A DNA stretch of 64,000 nt from Clostridia bacterium (GCA_900765095.1 CAAFRB010000054.1:5734-69733); one strand, 5' to 3'. Counted from the first letter of the stretch, positions 8,302 to 17,477 are shown. The notes: generated by a model not told the origin, from the letters alone. Program-made: numbers and translations.

Positions 8302-9387
8302 TTATTGGTATATTTTTAACGCATCTTCTACCATTTTGTCGACAGAATACATCTTTTCTATTATATTTCTGTTATATTCTCCCATTTCAGGAGTTTTTGT
8401 TTCTAATAATTTTATTATATCTTTTTTCAATTGTTCTTTTTCTATTTTCGGCATTCCTCTACAAGTAAAGTTAGTATTTATGGCAGTTTGTAAGTTTGCC
8501 TCACTAAATATTCCTAAGTATCCTTGACCATTTGCTGAATTTCCTGCAAGGATAACAGGTAATTCAGTTGCCATTGCCTCTAGTGCACATCTACTAGCTC
8601 CAACGAACAAATCTCCCAGATTTAGTAATTGATTTATGTCTGTTCTTGGTCCTTTTATTAGCACAACATTTTGCATTTTTTCTGTCTTTTCTTTTAGTTC
8701 TTCAAAATAGTTTCCGCCACCTATTATTATCAACTGTACTCCGTTTTTTGTTTCTTTATCTAATTTATCAGATATTTCAACTAACGCAGTCACTACTTCT
8801 TTTGTGTCGTTATCGATTCTACTTACGTGAACTATTTTATCTCTATTTTCATCTAGTTTTATACCTGAAATTACAGGTGTTTTTGATTTCTTGTATGTTG
8901 ATAAATCTATACCATTGACTGTAACAAAAACATTTTCTTCTTTTAACCCATAATCTTTTATAACTTGATTTTTTATATCTTGACTAACGGCTAAGGTCTT
9001 CTCACCCCAGTTTGTTAATTTCTTTAATAAAAAATTAAGTCTATAAATTCCGTGTACAGTCGTAACAAAATGTGTTTTTGTTTTTTTGCAAACAACACCA
9101 CAAATAGCACCTGGTATTCTAGCATGTGCATGTACAACATCTATGTTATTAATTTTAATTGCTTTTTTTATAGTTTTCATAGAAGTAATTATGTGGTTTA
9201 TTTTTTTGTCTTTTAGTGGTGCATATATATGCTTCACACCACTTTTTTCGAGTTCATCTACAAGTTTTCCGCCTGCAGATATAACAAACACATTGTGCTT
9301 TCTATTTTTTAGTGCTTTAGCTAATTCAAGCACATGCGTTTCTGCTCCACCCATATTCATTTCCATAGTAACCAGAAGTATATTCAT
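8302..9387 (-). CDS. Glycosyltransferase family 4 protein
   Basis: A GT-B fold retaining glycosyltransferase, 361 residues. The N-terminal domain starts MNILLVTMEMNMGGAETHV, with the Gly-Gly-Ala loop typical of GT4 enzymes. It then has VVHAHARIPG. The C-terminal nucleotide-sugar domain has VSRIDNDTKE and the E-x7-E-like segment ASRCALEAMATELPVI. No membrane segment is seen. It is the last gene of a run with the DUF4330 protein, a second GT4, a Wzy-like protein and MurJ. It probably builds a cell-surface polysaccharide or glycolipid. The sugar and acceptor cannot be told from sequence. Confidence 0.88.
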   Translation of the reverse strand: MNILLVTMEMNMGGAETHVLELAKALKNRKHNVFVISAGGKLVDELEKSGVKHIYAPLKDKKINHIITSMKTIKKAIKINNIDVVHAHARIPGAICGVVCKKTKTHFVTTVHGIYRLNFLLKKLTNWGEKTLAVSQDIKNQVIKDYGLKEENVFVTVNGIDLSTYKKSKTPVISGIKLDENRDKIVHVSRIDNDTKEVVTALVEISDKLDKETKNGVQLIIIGGGNYFEELKEKTEKMQNVVLIKGPRTDINQLLNLGDLFVGASRCALEAMATELPVILAGNSANGQGYLGIFSEANLQTAINTNFTCRGMPKIEKEQLKKDIIKLLETKTPEMGEYNRNIIEKMYSVDKMVEDALKIYQ

Positions 9388-9410
9388 TTGTATATCCTCC
9401 GTATTTTTAC

Positions 9411-9893
9411 TTATTTTGCATTTATCTCCATTATTTTTCCTGTTGTCTTTGCATACTTAGTTTCAATTTTCTTCTCACTATCTAGTTTTAGCTCTATAGT
9501 TTTATTTGCGTAATAAGCGTCTTTGCTTACATCTCCTGGGGTTTCAATAGTTATAACGATATCATATCTATATGGATTATATACTTCAATTATTTCACCA
9601 TTTTCTGCAACATCGTAGGTTTCTGCTGATTTTTTTTCTACATTCGTGATTTTTCCTATGTTTACTCCAGTTTGAGAATCATAAACTGTATCGCCGCTTG
9701 CAAGAGCATTTATGCTAAATTCTCTTATGCTTTTTACTTCAATTTTATACTCAATAGTTTGAGCTGAGCTCTCATCTGTTTTATTATTGAATTTTCCAAA
9801 TTTTAATATAGCTCCAATCACTAATAATACTATTACCAATAAAACGAAAAAATCAAGTATATTTATTTTTCCAAAAACTTTTCCATCTTTCAT
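9411..9893 (-). CDS. DUF4330-family membrane-anchored protein
   Basis: This 160-residue protein has a short cytoplasmic start (MKDGKVFGKINILDFF), one membrane helix (about residues 14-33) and an extracytoplasmic beta-rich domain. The pattern, including SGDTVYDSQTGVNIGKITNVE, matches the DUF4330 family as I know it; no function is established. It is 13 bases downstream of the GT4-DUF4330 fusion, whose C-terminus has the same layout, and it precedes another GT4. The context suggests an accessory role in surface-polymer synthesis or export. That role is inference. Confidence 0.75.
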   Translation of the reverse strand: MKDGKVFGKINILDFFVLLVIVLLVIGAILKFGKFNNKTDESSAQTIEYKIEVKSIREFSINALASGDTVYDSQTGVNIGKITNVEKKSAETYDVAENGEIIEVYNPYRYDIVITIETPGDVSKDAYYANKTIELKLDSEKKIETKYAKTTGKIMEINAK

Positions 9894-9906
9894 TCTTATA
9901 CACCGC

Positions 9907-11487
9907 CTATCTTTCTATTGAAACAATATATCCTATTCCAGCGTAGCCCTTGCCTTTTACATAGGCCTCATTTCCAACCTTTATTTCATATCCATTTACA
10001 GATATTGATTTATCATTAATCGTAGCATCTGCTTCTACAGTTAATGTAATATCTACCTTATTTGTAAGTGCTGTTTCAACCACTTTTTTATCCTTTTTGT
10101 CTACTCCATACCTTACTGATGGTGTGGTTTCTTTTGAGACTATTTTACCTATATTTATATTCTTTAGCGAATCATATATAATTGTTCCATCTTCTATAAC
10201 CTCATATACATTAGGCGAACTTTCAGTTGTTCTTATTTGATAAACAACTTTTTGCGTGTTAGCAGTAGCAACCTTATTGCCTCTATTCATGTATGAATAT
10301 CCAAATATGCAAACCACCGCAATTATTGCTATTATAAAAATATCTAATCCATTAATCTTTTTCATTCTAGGCTCATTCATCACTTTCTCATAAACATTTT
10401 GAACATTATTTACATACGTTTGTATAGTAAATTTGTTATTATATATTTCTATTGCTTTTTCGCGCATGCGTTTTTTTATATCATTATTAGTTAATATTTT
10501 TTTGATTGCATTTGCTGTTTCTTCTGGATTTTTAGTAGGAACTATATATCCGTTTTCTCCATTAGATATTAAGTAAGGATTTCCGCCGTAATCTGTTGCT
10601 ACAGCCGGAATACCGATGCTCATTCCCTCTAATAGTGATAGGCAAGATGTTTCTGTGCCAAACGAACAATTGACTTGAACGTCCATTATGTTTAAGAAGT
10701 CACCAACATTTTTCACAAATCCTGTAAAGATTACATCTTTTTCAATGCCGAGCTCTTTTACCTTGTCTTTTAGTCTTTGCTCTTCTTTACCATTTCCTAA
10801 TATTAAGAATTTGATTTTTATATTTTTTTCTTTTAATAATATGTCTGCAGCTTCAATAAAAGTATCTTGTCCCTTCACGTACTCAAGCCTTGCCATTATT
10901 CCAACAACATACTCATCGTCTTCTATCCCATATTGTTTTCTTAATTTTCTTCTTTCTTCTTGTGTTGTTTCATTAATTTTTTCTACACCATTAAAAAATG
11001 TGTTTATTTTTTCTTTTGATATTCCACCATCTAGCAAGTTTTCTTCTGCGGCATTTCCAACGGCAATTATTTCATCTGCAAAGAATTCATTTACATTTTT
11101 GTATAAAAATCTGCCTACTCCTTTTTTTATTCTATCACTTACTGGATAAGCACAATGTCTTGTGTAAATTATTTTTGTACCACGAACAAGTCTTGCTGCA
11201 ATTCTTGCAACACTTGAAGCATGCGTGTGTACGATGTCTGGTCTTTCATTTCTTAAAACTTTTATTAATTTTACTAACGAGCCAAAGTCAAGTGATTTGT
11301 CTTTTAGTCCGTCTATCTCAATTAATTTAACGCCAGTTCCTTTTAACTCATCCACAAGAGCACTTCCTTTTGGAAGTACTACTACTATTTCATATTTTTT
11401 CTTATCATAATTTTTGCAAAAATTAATAATACATTTTCCTGCTCCACCAATATTAGTATCACTAATTACATTTACAACTTTAATCAT
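9907..11487 (-). CDS. Glycosyltransferase family 4 fused to a DUF4330-like membrane domain
   Basis: Residues 1 to about 370 are a complete GT4 enzyme: NVISDTNIGGAGKCI at the start, DIVHTHASSVARIAARL, GIMARLEYVKGQDTF, and the SLLEGMSIGIPAVATDYGG active-site segment. After an in-frame MKKINGLDIF there is a membrane helix (about 376-395). An extracytoplasmic domain follows with IIYDSLKNINIGKIVS, resembling the free DUF4330 protein encoded next. Typical GT4 enzymes end near residue 370-380, so this is a fusion, or two genes merged in frame. It would tether the enzyme to the inner membrane face with a sensor-like domain outside. Confidence 0.85.
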   Translation of the reverse strand: MIKVVNVISDTNIGGAGKCIINFCKNYDKKKYEIVVVLPKGSALVDELKGTGVKLIEIDGLKDKSLDFGSLVKLIKVLRNERPDIVHTHASSVARIAARLVRGTKIIYTRHCAYPVSDRIKKGVGRFLYKNVNEFFADEIIAVGNAAEENLLDGGISKEKINTFFNGVEKINETTQEERRKLRKQYGIEDDEYVVGIMARLEYVKGQDTFIEAADILLKEKNIKIKFLILGNGKEEQRLKDKVKELGIEKDVIFTGFVKNVGDFLNIMDVQVNCSFGTETSCLSLLEGMSIGIPAVATDYGGNPYLISNGENGYIVPTKNPEETANAIKKILTNNDIKKRMREKAIEIYNNKFTIQTYVNNVQNVYEKVMNEPRMKKINGLDIFIIAIIAVVCIFGYSYMNRGNKVATANTQKVVYQIRTTESSPNVYEVIEDGTIIYDSLKNINIGKIVSKETTPSVRYGVDKKDKKVVETALTNKVDITLTVEADATINDKSISVNGYEIKVGNEAYVKGKGYAGIGYIVSIER

Positions 11488-11523
11488 ATATTTTTCCTTT
11501 CAAATTTCACAGAGTTTATAACA

Positions 11524-12933
11524 TTATTTTTCTTCTTTGATTGAAAATCTGGTAGATAAAATTCCAAGTGCTATAACAATCCAAAAAATCAATACTACTC
11601 TATAATTGTACCATGTATGATCAAACAAACTTTCAATCATAAAGCCTGAAACCCCAGAAATAAATCCCATAGTTACCACATTTTTATTTTTGAATACACT
11701 AATTATTGTTTCTTTATAGAAATTATACATAACGCCTGCAAATATTATTAAACCTACAATTCCGTATTCTACAACTATTTGAAGAAATAAATTGTGAGAA
11801 TGTGGTGTAGTAACATTATTATATGAATATATTGGATATACCGTATTAAAACTAGTAATACCCATACCTATTCCAGAAAACCAGTAATCTTTAAGCATTG
11901 CAAGAGTTCCAAGCCATATATATACTCTGTATGATGTTGAAGAATCTCCCATGTTTCCTATACTCATGAATCTATTTATTATTGTTTCTGGTAATACAAA
12001 AGGCATAGCCATTAAGGCTAATATTCCGAGAATTATAAACCTTCTATCTATCATTACCGCTAATAGTGCAATTGCAAACATCGCACCAAGCCAGCATCCT
12101 CTAGAAAATGTTAATACCATGGCAAGCATTGTTATTCCTAATGCTGCTAGTAACATTAATTTTTTAGCAATTCCTTTTTCTTCCCACATAAGTGAAATAA
12201 TTATTGGAATAGCAAGTATTAAATATTCACCGTATACATTTGGATTTTCAAAAGTAGAGTATACTCTCATCTTTATGTCTTCAAACATGTCTGTATCAAG
12301 CCATGCTTGTGAATATAAATCACCATATTTATATTGATATAATCCATAAACAGCTGTCAAAACAGCAGCAATTATAAATAAATATAAAATAAACTTGAAT
12401 TGTTTTTTGTTCTCAATAGTATTTATAACAACGAAGTATGAAAGTATAAATGCTCCCATCAATAATGCAATATTTCTGCTTTCTTCTAATGATATTGATG
12501 TCATTGCAGAAATTCCAACAACAAGCACGAATATTAATATCCACACGTTTGTCTTAAAATATTTCAACTTAAAATCTTTAGTTATCGCTATTTTTAATAT
12601 CAAAGATAACGCTGTGCAAATAAGCATCAAAAGCACTAACATTGTTGGTAAAAACGGTGCACAGAATATGGTTATAGAAAGCCAAATAATTGGCTTTGCA
12701 AATATACTATTTTCAAATGCTTTATCTAATTTAATTTTGTGTGCAATTTTTTGTAAGAAAGAAATAAATTTCAGCAATAATTTTTGAAAAAAAGTGTTAT
12801 TATATGTTGCTTCATTATCACTTTCTTTCATAAATGCTCTAACAATCATACTTTCAGAAAAAATCTTATTTATCCAATTTGATATACATACTAATATTTT
12901 ATAAACATAACTATCTTTTATTATATTATTCAT
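11524..12933 (-). CDS. O-antigen ligase / Wzy polymerase-like membrane protein
   Basis: A 469-residue polytopic protein with about a dozen hydrophobic segments starting near residue 85, after a cytoplasmic N-terminal stretch. The large loop with YRVYIWLGTLAMLKDYW, then GIGMGITSFNTVYP and PHSHNLFLQIVVEYGIVG, is the signature of the Wzy_C / O-antigen ligase family, which joins polysaccharide repeats or transfers them to an acceptor. It lies between MurJ and the glycosyltransferases, so a role in surface glycopolymer assembly is reasonable. Ligase and polymerase cannot be told apart by sequence alone. Confidence 0.85.
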   Translation of the reverse strand: MNNIIKDSYVYKILVCISNWINKIFSESMIVRAFMKESDNEATYNNTFFQKLLLKFISFLQKIAHKIKLDKAFENSIFAKPIIWLSITIFCAPFLPTMLVLLMLICTALSLILKIAITKDFKLKYFKTNVWILIFVLVVGISAMTSISLEESRNIALLMGAFILSYFVVINTIENKKQFKFILYLFIIAAVLTAVYGLYQYKYGDLYSQAWLDTDMFEDIKMRVYSTFENPNVYGEYLILAIPIIISLMWEEKGIAKKLMLLAALGITMLAMVLTFSRGCWLGAMFAIALLAVMIDRRFIILGILALMAMPFVLPETIINRFMSIGNMGDSSTSYRVYIWLGTLAMLKDYWFSGIGMGITSFNTVYPIYSYNNVTTPHSHNLFLQIVVEYGIVGLIIFAGVMYNFYKETIISVFKNKNVVTMGFISGVSGFMIESLFDHTWYNYRVVLIFWIVIALGILSTRFSIKEEK

Positions 12934-13023
12934 GTTCTCTAATCTTTCTTTTATAATTATTATTCTTGAATTATTATATACACAATTTTCCTTTTATACA
13001 AGTTTATAAAAAGAAAATATATA

Positions 13024-14559
13024 CTATTTCTTTAACTTTATAATTTTTTTAAATTCATCTATTGTTTCAGATTTTAAAACTAGCATCGTTATAAAATATA
13101 CAATCACACCTGATAGCGCTGAAACAGCTAAAGTGATTATTTGGTGTTTTATATTAATCTTTGCTATTAAATATACCACTACGCCCATAATTAATGCTGA
13201 AACTATAGTTTTAGCACACTCTACAGTTGTTTTTTTATCTACTATGCCGTTCATCTTCTTATTTATAGCATATATCATGAGAATGGCTGTTATTATAGAA
13301 GTTATAGATGCAGCTAGAGGAAGCCCCAAATAGTCATTCACTTTTACTAAGCCTATACTTAATAGAATATTCATAATTATTGCTAACGCACTGATTTTCA
13401 TTGGTGTTTTCGAATCTTGCATAGCATAAAATGCTTTATTTAAAATTTCCATAAGTCCATATCCAATCATGCCTATCGCATAATAAGTTAGTGCTCCACC
13501 AGTAAGGTACGTTGATGTGGCTGTGAATTCTCCTCTTTCGTATATTAGTTTTATTATGTCATTACTTAGCACGCCTATTCCAACAGACATAGGTATTATG
13601 AGAAATAGAGATATTTTAATAGACTTATTTAAAATTTCTACTATCATTGATTTATTATTATCAGCCGTAAGCTTTGACAATTCTGGGAATATTATATTTG
13701 AAAGTGTATATGAAAAAACGCCTACTATAATCAAATATAAATTGTATGAATATTCTAATGCAGATACTGCTTGTCCATCTTGAAGTCCTGAAGCAAGTCT
13801 TATATTAACAATATTGTTAATCGGTTGTACCCATGTACTAATTAAGATCGGTGGTGCCAATTTTAAAATCTTCTTTAATCCTTCATCTTTAAAGTCTATC
13901 GAAAATTTATACTTGAAGCCTTTTTTTATTACAGATGGTATTTGAACAAGTATTTGTGTTGCCCATCCTACAAGCATAGCTATTGCAACACCTTTTATCC
14001 CAAATTTATTATTGAATATCGCCAAATACAAAATAAGAATTCCATTTGCGACAACACTTATTATTGACGGTATCCTAAATTCATCCATTGATTGTAAAAA
14101 TCCAACCGAAACATAAGCAACCGCAGTAAAAATCATTATAGGGAACAATATCTTAATTAGCTGAACGGTTAATTCTAAAGTTTGTGACTCTAAATCTGGT
14201 GCTATTATCGAAACTATTTGTGGTGCAAAAATTATGCCTAATATTGTCAAAAGTAGCGACACTACTATTATCACATTCAAAAAATTGTTTGCAAACTGAA
14301 TTGCTCGCTTCTTACCATCTTTTTGCAGATATTCATTAAATATCGGTATAAATGTTGATGAAATTGCCGCTCCTAATGTCATATCTAACAACTGTAAAGG
14401 TATTCGTGAAGCCGTAAAAAATGCGGTTGCCTCAAAGCCCGTACCATAAAAATTTGCAAATACAATATTTCTTACCAAGCCTAATACTTTTGCTAAAAAT
14501 ATAGCACTAAACATAAATGTAAATGTTTTTATAATTCCTTTTTTCATCCGTTTCTCCAA
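13024..14559 (-). CDS. murJ: Lipid II flippase MurJ / MviN family
   Basis: This 511-residue MOP-superfamily protein has about 14 membrane segments. The N-terminus (KGIIKTFTFMFSAIFLAKVLGLVRNIVFANFYG) is the typical MurJ start. It carries ISSTFIPIFNEYL and PELSKLTADN. MurJ moves lipid II across the membrane for peptidoglycan synthesis, and relatives flip other lipid-linked sugars. As it follows obgE and the BofA-like gene and precedes a Wzy-like gene, it could serve peptidoglycan or the neighbouring polymer. A second ATG four codons in (MKKGIIK) is an equally good start. Confidence 0.9.
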   Translation of the reverse strand: MEKRMKKGIIKTFTFMFSAIFLAKVLGLVRNIVFANFYGTGFEATAFFTASRIPLQLLDMTLGAAISSTFIPIFNEYLQKDGKKRAIQFANNFLNVIIVVSLLLTILGIIFAPQIVSIIAPDLESQTLELTVQLIKILFPIMIFTAVAYVSVGFLQSMDEFRIPSIISVVANGILILYLAIFNNKFGIKGVAIAMLVGWATQILVQIPSVIKKGFKYKFSIDFKDEGLKKILKLAPPILISTWVQPINNIVNIRLASGLQDGQAVSALEYSYNLYLIIVGVFSYTLSNIIFPELSKLTADNNKSMIVEILNKSIKISLFLIIPMSVGIGVLSNDIIKLIYERGEFTATSTYLTGGALTYYAIGMIGYGLMEILNKAFYAMQDSKTPMKISALAIIMNILLSIGLVKVNDYLGLPLAASITSIITAILMIYAINKKMNGIVDKKTTVECAKTIVSALIMGVVVYLIAKINIKHQIITLAVSALSGVIVYFITMLVLKSETIDEFKKIIKLKK

Positions 14560-14597
14560 TCTTATATGTATTATGTTAAAATAAACAGACTATTCCT

Positions 14598-14861
14598 CTA
14601 TATAGTTAGATGAAGTAATAACTTTAAAACAACAATCAAAAATACACCAGGAACTCCTAATACCCCAATACAGGCACCTGTAATGATATTTAGATTAATG
14701 TTCATTCCCATAATATTAAGCAATGCATAAATGCTTCCGCCCAATATAATATTAATTAGCGCAACTAAAGTCATACTTTTATTTTCAGACAGAGATTTTA
14801 TCAATGAAATTCCACCTAAAATTCCAAGCACTCCATAAGTTAATGAATTAGAAAAAAGCAT
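14598..14861 (-). CDS. BofA-family (pro-sigma-K processing inhibitor-like) membrane protein
   Basis: An 87-residue, almost entirely hydrophobic protein with two or three membrane helices and a C-terminal GACIGVLGVPGVFLIVVLK motif characteristic of the BofA family. In Bacillus, BofA holds SpoIVFB inactive together with SpoIVFA. A SpoIVFA/SpoIVFB-like pair lies about 6 kb away in this window, which makes the same partnership possible. The family is also found in non-sporulating relatives, so function is not proven. It sits between obgE and murJ. Confidence 0.75.
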   Translation of the reverse strand: MLFSNSLTYGVLGILGGISLIKSLSENKSMTLVALINIILGGSIYALLNIMGMNINLNIITGACIGVLGVPGVFLIVVLKLLLHLTI

Positions 14862-14951
14862 ATTAGCACAAACCTCCTTATTTACTATACATTTACTATC
14901 ATTCGATACTTTAATATTATTCTATGTTTGTACTAATTATGCTTTTTAAAT

Positions 14952-16223
14952 TTATTCTTCGTATTCAAATTCCCAATCGAATATTTTAACTATATCTCCC
15001 TCTTTAATGCCTTGTTTTTTTAGTGCAGAGTCTACACCTATCTTTCTAAGAGTTAAATGGAAATACGATAAAGATTCATTATCTGAAAAATTTACTCTTC
15101 TCATTATTTTTTCAATTTCTTTTCCCTCAACAATGAAGTACTTTCCATCACGTCTAACTACAAAATCCGGCTCATCATCTAGTGTGTAGTGTGTTGTCGT
15201 TTCTTCTATTTCAAACTCCTCTTTAGGTATATCCTTCAATAATTCAGCTATTCTAGCAAATAGCTTGTCTAATCCTTCGCCTGTAACTGCAGATATTTTA
15301 TAGATTTCATATCCATTTTCTCCTGCAACTTTTTCTAACCTGTCATAATTTTCGTCATCTTGTAGCACGTCAGCTTTGTTAGCAGCAATTACTTGAAGTT
15401 TATTGGCGACTTTATCACTATACTTTTTAAGTTCATTATTAATTTTATAAAAATCATCAACAGGGTCTCTACCTTCTGTACCAGCAACATCAATGACATG
15501 AAGGAGTATTCTAGTTCTTTCTATATGTCTTAAGAATTTTAAGCCTAATCCAACACCTTCACTAGCTCCTTCAATAAGTCCAGGTATATCCGCCATTACA
15601 AAACTTGCGCCATTGCTTAGTTTTACAACTCCCAAGTTTGGCTCAAGTGTAGTAAAATGATAATTTGCAACTTTTGGTCTTGCTAATGTCATTCTTGAAA
15701 GCAATGTAGATTTCCCAACATTAGGATATCCAACCAAGCCAACATCTGCGATCATTTTTAACTCAAGTATTATATTTTTTTCTTTACCAAGTTCGCCTGT
15801 TTCAGCAAAATTAGGAATTTGTCTTGTGGCTGTTGTAAAATGCACATTGCCTTTGCCACCCCTTCCGCCTTCTAGAACGCATTCTACTTGTCCCTCTTTT
15901 GATAAATCTGCTATAATCTTTCCTGTTTCTTCGTCTATTACAACAGTACCTTGCGGAACATCTATATATAAGTCCTCTCCTTTTTTGCCATTGCATCTAC
16001 TTCCACTACCAGGCTCTCCATCTTTAGCAGCGTATTTCTTGTTATATCTAAAGTCGATAAGTGTATTTAATCCCAAATCAACTCTGAAATATACACTTCC
16101 ACCTCTTCCACCGTCACCGCCATCAGGTCCTCCATTGGCTACATATTTTTCTCTTCTAAATGAAATAGCACCATTTCCACCTTTTCCAGATGCTATGACT
16201 ATCTTTGCATAATCTATAAACAT
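14952..16223 (-). CDS. obgE: GTPase ObgE/CgtA
   Basis: Obg is an essential ribosome-associated GTPase. All three domains are present in 423 residues: the Gly-rich Obg domain (residues 1-158, with GGPDGGDGGRGGSVYFRVD), the G domain (G1 GYPNVGKST near 166, DIPGLIEGA, NKAD), and the C-terminal OCT domain typical of Firmicutes (about 345-423). It lies downstream of rplU-rpmA as in many bacteria, but here a free-standing RNA gene with its own terminator separates them. Confidence 0.96.
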   Translation of the reverse strand: MFIDYAKIVIASGKGGNGAISFRREKYVANGGPDGGDGGRGGSVYFRVDLGLNTLIDFRYNKKYAAKDGEPGSGSRCNGKKGEDLYIDVPQGTVVIDEETGKIIADLSKEGQVECVLEGGRGGKGNVHFTTATRQIPNFAETGELGKEKNIILELKMIADVGLVGYPNVGKSTLLSRMTLARPKVANYHFTTLEPNLGVVKLSNGASFVMADIPGLIEGASEGVGLGLKFLRHIERTRILLHVIDVAGTEGRDPVDDFYKINNELKKYSDKVANKLQVIAANKADVLQDDENYDRLEKVAGENGYEIYKISAVTGEGLDKLFARIAELLKDIPKEEFEIEETTTHYTLDDEPDFVVRRDGKYFIVEGKEIEKIMRRVNFSDNESLSYFHLTLRKIGVDSALKKQGIKEGDIVKIFDWEFEYEE

Positions 16224-16284
16224 GTTAATCTCCTTCTAATTTTTTCGGTTCATATTTTATCATACTTTTCCAATATTTTCAACA

Positions 16285-16552
16285 CGAAAAAGGACGTAGA
16301 TGGTAAAATGAGAAATTACCGTCTACGTCCATGAGGGATTGGAGAAATGAAAAATCATCGCTCCTTACGACAAGCAAGCTGGTTCGGGTAATACCAACTA
16401 CTGTCGATTTTCAAGCCTACCTGCAAATGTAGGGTGCAAGATGCATAATAAACGATATCCTCTCTCCCTCCAAAGAGTTATCTAGAGCACTTGCTGATTG
16501 TTAATATCATAGTAATTAACCATGAAGAATAAATGTTTGTCTCATCAACACA
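16285..16552 (-). ncRNA. Free-standing structured RNA, family unresolved
   Basis: The 428-base gap between rpmA and obgE has no credible reading frame but holds a complete RNA gene on the minus strand: promoter at 16587-16559, start expected near 16552, terminator at 16332-16286. The body folds convincingly. GAGGGA near 16467 pairs with TCCCTC near 16333, ATATCG with CGATGAT inside it, CCTAC/GTAGG closes one inner hairpin, and CGACA..AGTTGGT with ACCAGCT..TGTCG closes another with an ATTACCCGA loop. A hairpin-rich 5' part precedes the closing stem. It lacks RNase P, tmRNA and SRP signatures. A 6S-type or raiA-type RNA is possible, but I could not confirm a family. Confidence 0.75.
16286..16332 (-). 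terminator. Terminator of the structured RNA
   Basis: On the minus strand GGACGTAGACGGTAA, loop, then TTACCATCTACGTCC followed by TTTTTCGTG: a 15-bp stem with one G-T pair. It is the strongest hairpin in the region and also reads as a hairpin on the other strand. Confidence 0.9.
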
Positions 16553-16558
16553 AGACAT

Positions 16559-16587
16559 ATTTTACAACATTTTTCATAGTTTGTCAA
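16559..16587 (-). promoter_or_regulatory. Sigma-A promoter of the structured RNA
   Basis: On the minus strand TTGACA (16587-16582), exactly 17 bases, then TAAAAT (16564-16559). Confidence 0.85.
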
Positions 16588-16651
16588 CATAATTCTGAAT
16601 TTTCTTTAAAAGGTTAACAAAAAGGCGGTCAATGACCGCCTTTTTAATGAA

Positions 16652-16915
16652 CTATTTACTTTCTTCAGTAACGATACTAACTTGCTTTTTATCTTTACCT
16701 TTTCTTTCAAATTTAACTATACCATCTGCTTTAGCGTATAGAGTATCATCACTACCGATTCCTACGTTTGTACCAGGATGTATTTTTGTTCCTCTTTGTC
16801 TAACTAGAATGTTTCCAGCTAAAACAAATTGGCCATCGGCTCTTTTGGCACCAAGTCTTTTTGACTCACTATCACGTCCGTTTTTGGTACTACCCATACC
16901 TTTTTTATGTGCCAT
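16652..16915 (-). CDS. rpmA: 50S ribosomal protein L27
   Basis: L27 sits near the peptidyl-transferase centre with its N-terminal tail. The start chosen is the ATG at 16913-16915 giving MAHKKGMGSTKNGRDSESK, 8 bases after AAGGAG; a GTG three codons upstream is open but poorly placed. This gives 87 residues. Most Firmicutes L27 proteins carry a short N-terminal extension ending FFA that the protease Prp removes, and encode Prp between rplU and rpmA. Neither the extension nor a prp gene is present here. The sequence is otherwise ordinary, with GTNVGIGSDDTLYA. Confidence 0.96.
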   Translation of the reverse strand: MAHKKGMGSTKNGRDSESKRLGAKRADGQFVLAGNILVRQRGTKIHPGTNVGIGSDDTLYAKADGIVKFERKGKDKKQVSIVTEESK

Positions 16916-16994
16916 TTTATTCACTCCTTTCGAAATTTAATTCTATTAGCATTCCATCAAAATCCTAATTATTATAAACTACTAAATAATCTAA

Positions 16995-17351
16995 TTATTC
17001 AGCAACTTCTTCTGCTGTAGCAGATTTTTTAGTACTTGCTCTTTGACTGATTTTTTCAATCTTAACAACTGTATATGGTTGTCTATGACCTTGTTTCTTT
17101 CTCTCGTTCTTTTTAGCTTTGTATTTAAAAACAACGATCTTTTCACCTTTACCATGTTTTACAACAGTAGCTTCTACTTTGGCGTTCTTTACAGTTGGTG
17201 TTCCAACTTTTACTTTTGTTCCATCTGATATTAAAAGAACTTGATCAAAAGTAACTTTCTCACCTTCGTTTGCTTCCAATTTCTCTAAGAAAATTTCTTC
17301 ACCTTCTGCTACTTTGTATTGTTTACCACATGCTTCGATTATAGCGTACAT
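16995..17351 (-). CDS. rplU: 50S ribosomal protein L21
   Basis: L21 binds 23S rRNA early in assembly. The N-terminal 100 residues (MYAIIEACGKQYKVAEGEEI, KKNERKKQGHRQPYTVVKIEKI) are typical. A short Ala/Glu/Lys tail of about 15 residues follows and is common in clostridia. It is the first gene of the rplU-rpmA unit, behind a perfect sigma-A promoter and a roughly 90-base structured leader. The ATG has a GGAGGTG ribosome site. Confidence 0.96.
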   Translation of the reverse strand: MYAIIEACGKQYKVAEGEEIFLEKLEANEGEKVTFDQVLLISDGTKVKVGTPTVKNAKVEATVVKHGKGEKIVVFKYKAKKNERKKQGHRQPYTVVKIEKISQRASTKKSATAEEVAE

Positions 17352-17442
17352 CTAAAGCACCTCCTTCATATAAAACTCGCTAATCTCTTCATTTAGGTAG
17401 CTAGTAACTAGCTTTTATTACCTTAATTAGGCGGATTACACG
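17352..17442 (-). ncRNA. Probable L21 leader (cis-regulatory RNA)
   Basis: The 5' untranslated region of rplU, read on the minus strand, has TAATC pairing with GATTA on the outside and an inner GCTAG/CTAGC hairpin flanked by AAGGTA and TACCTA. Position and a CCGCCTAATTAAGG segment suggest the Firmicutes L21 leader. The family call is from position and fold by eye. Confidence 0.5.
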
Positions 17443-17448
17443 AAACAT

Positions 17449-17477
17449 ATTATACTCTCACATTTCATTATTGTCAA
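17449..17477 (-). promoter_or_regulatory. Perfect-consensus sigma-A promoter of rplU-rpmA
   Basis: On the minus strand TTGACA (17477-17472), 17-base spacer, TATAAT (17454-17449). Confidence 0.92.
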
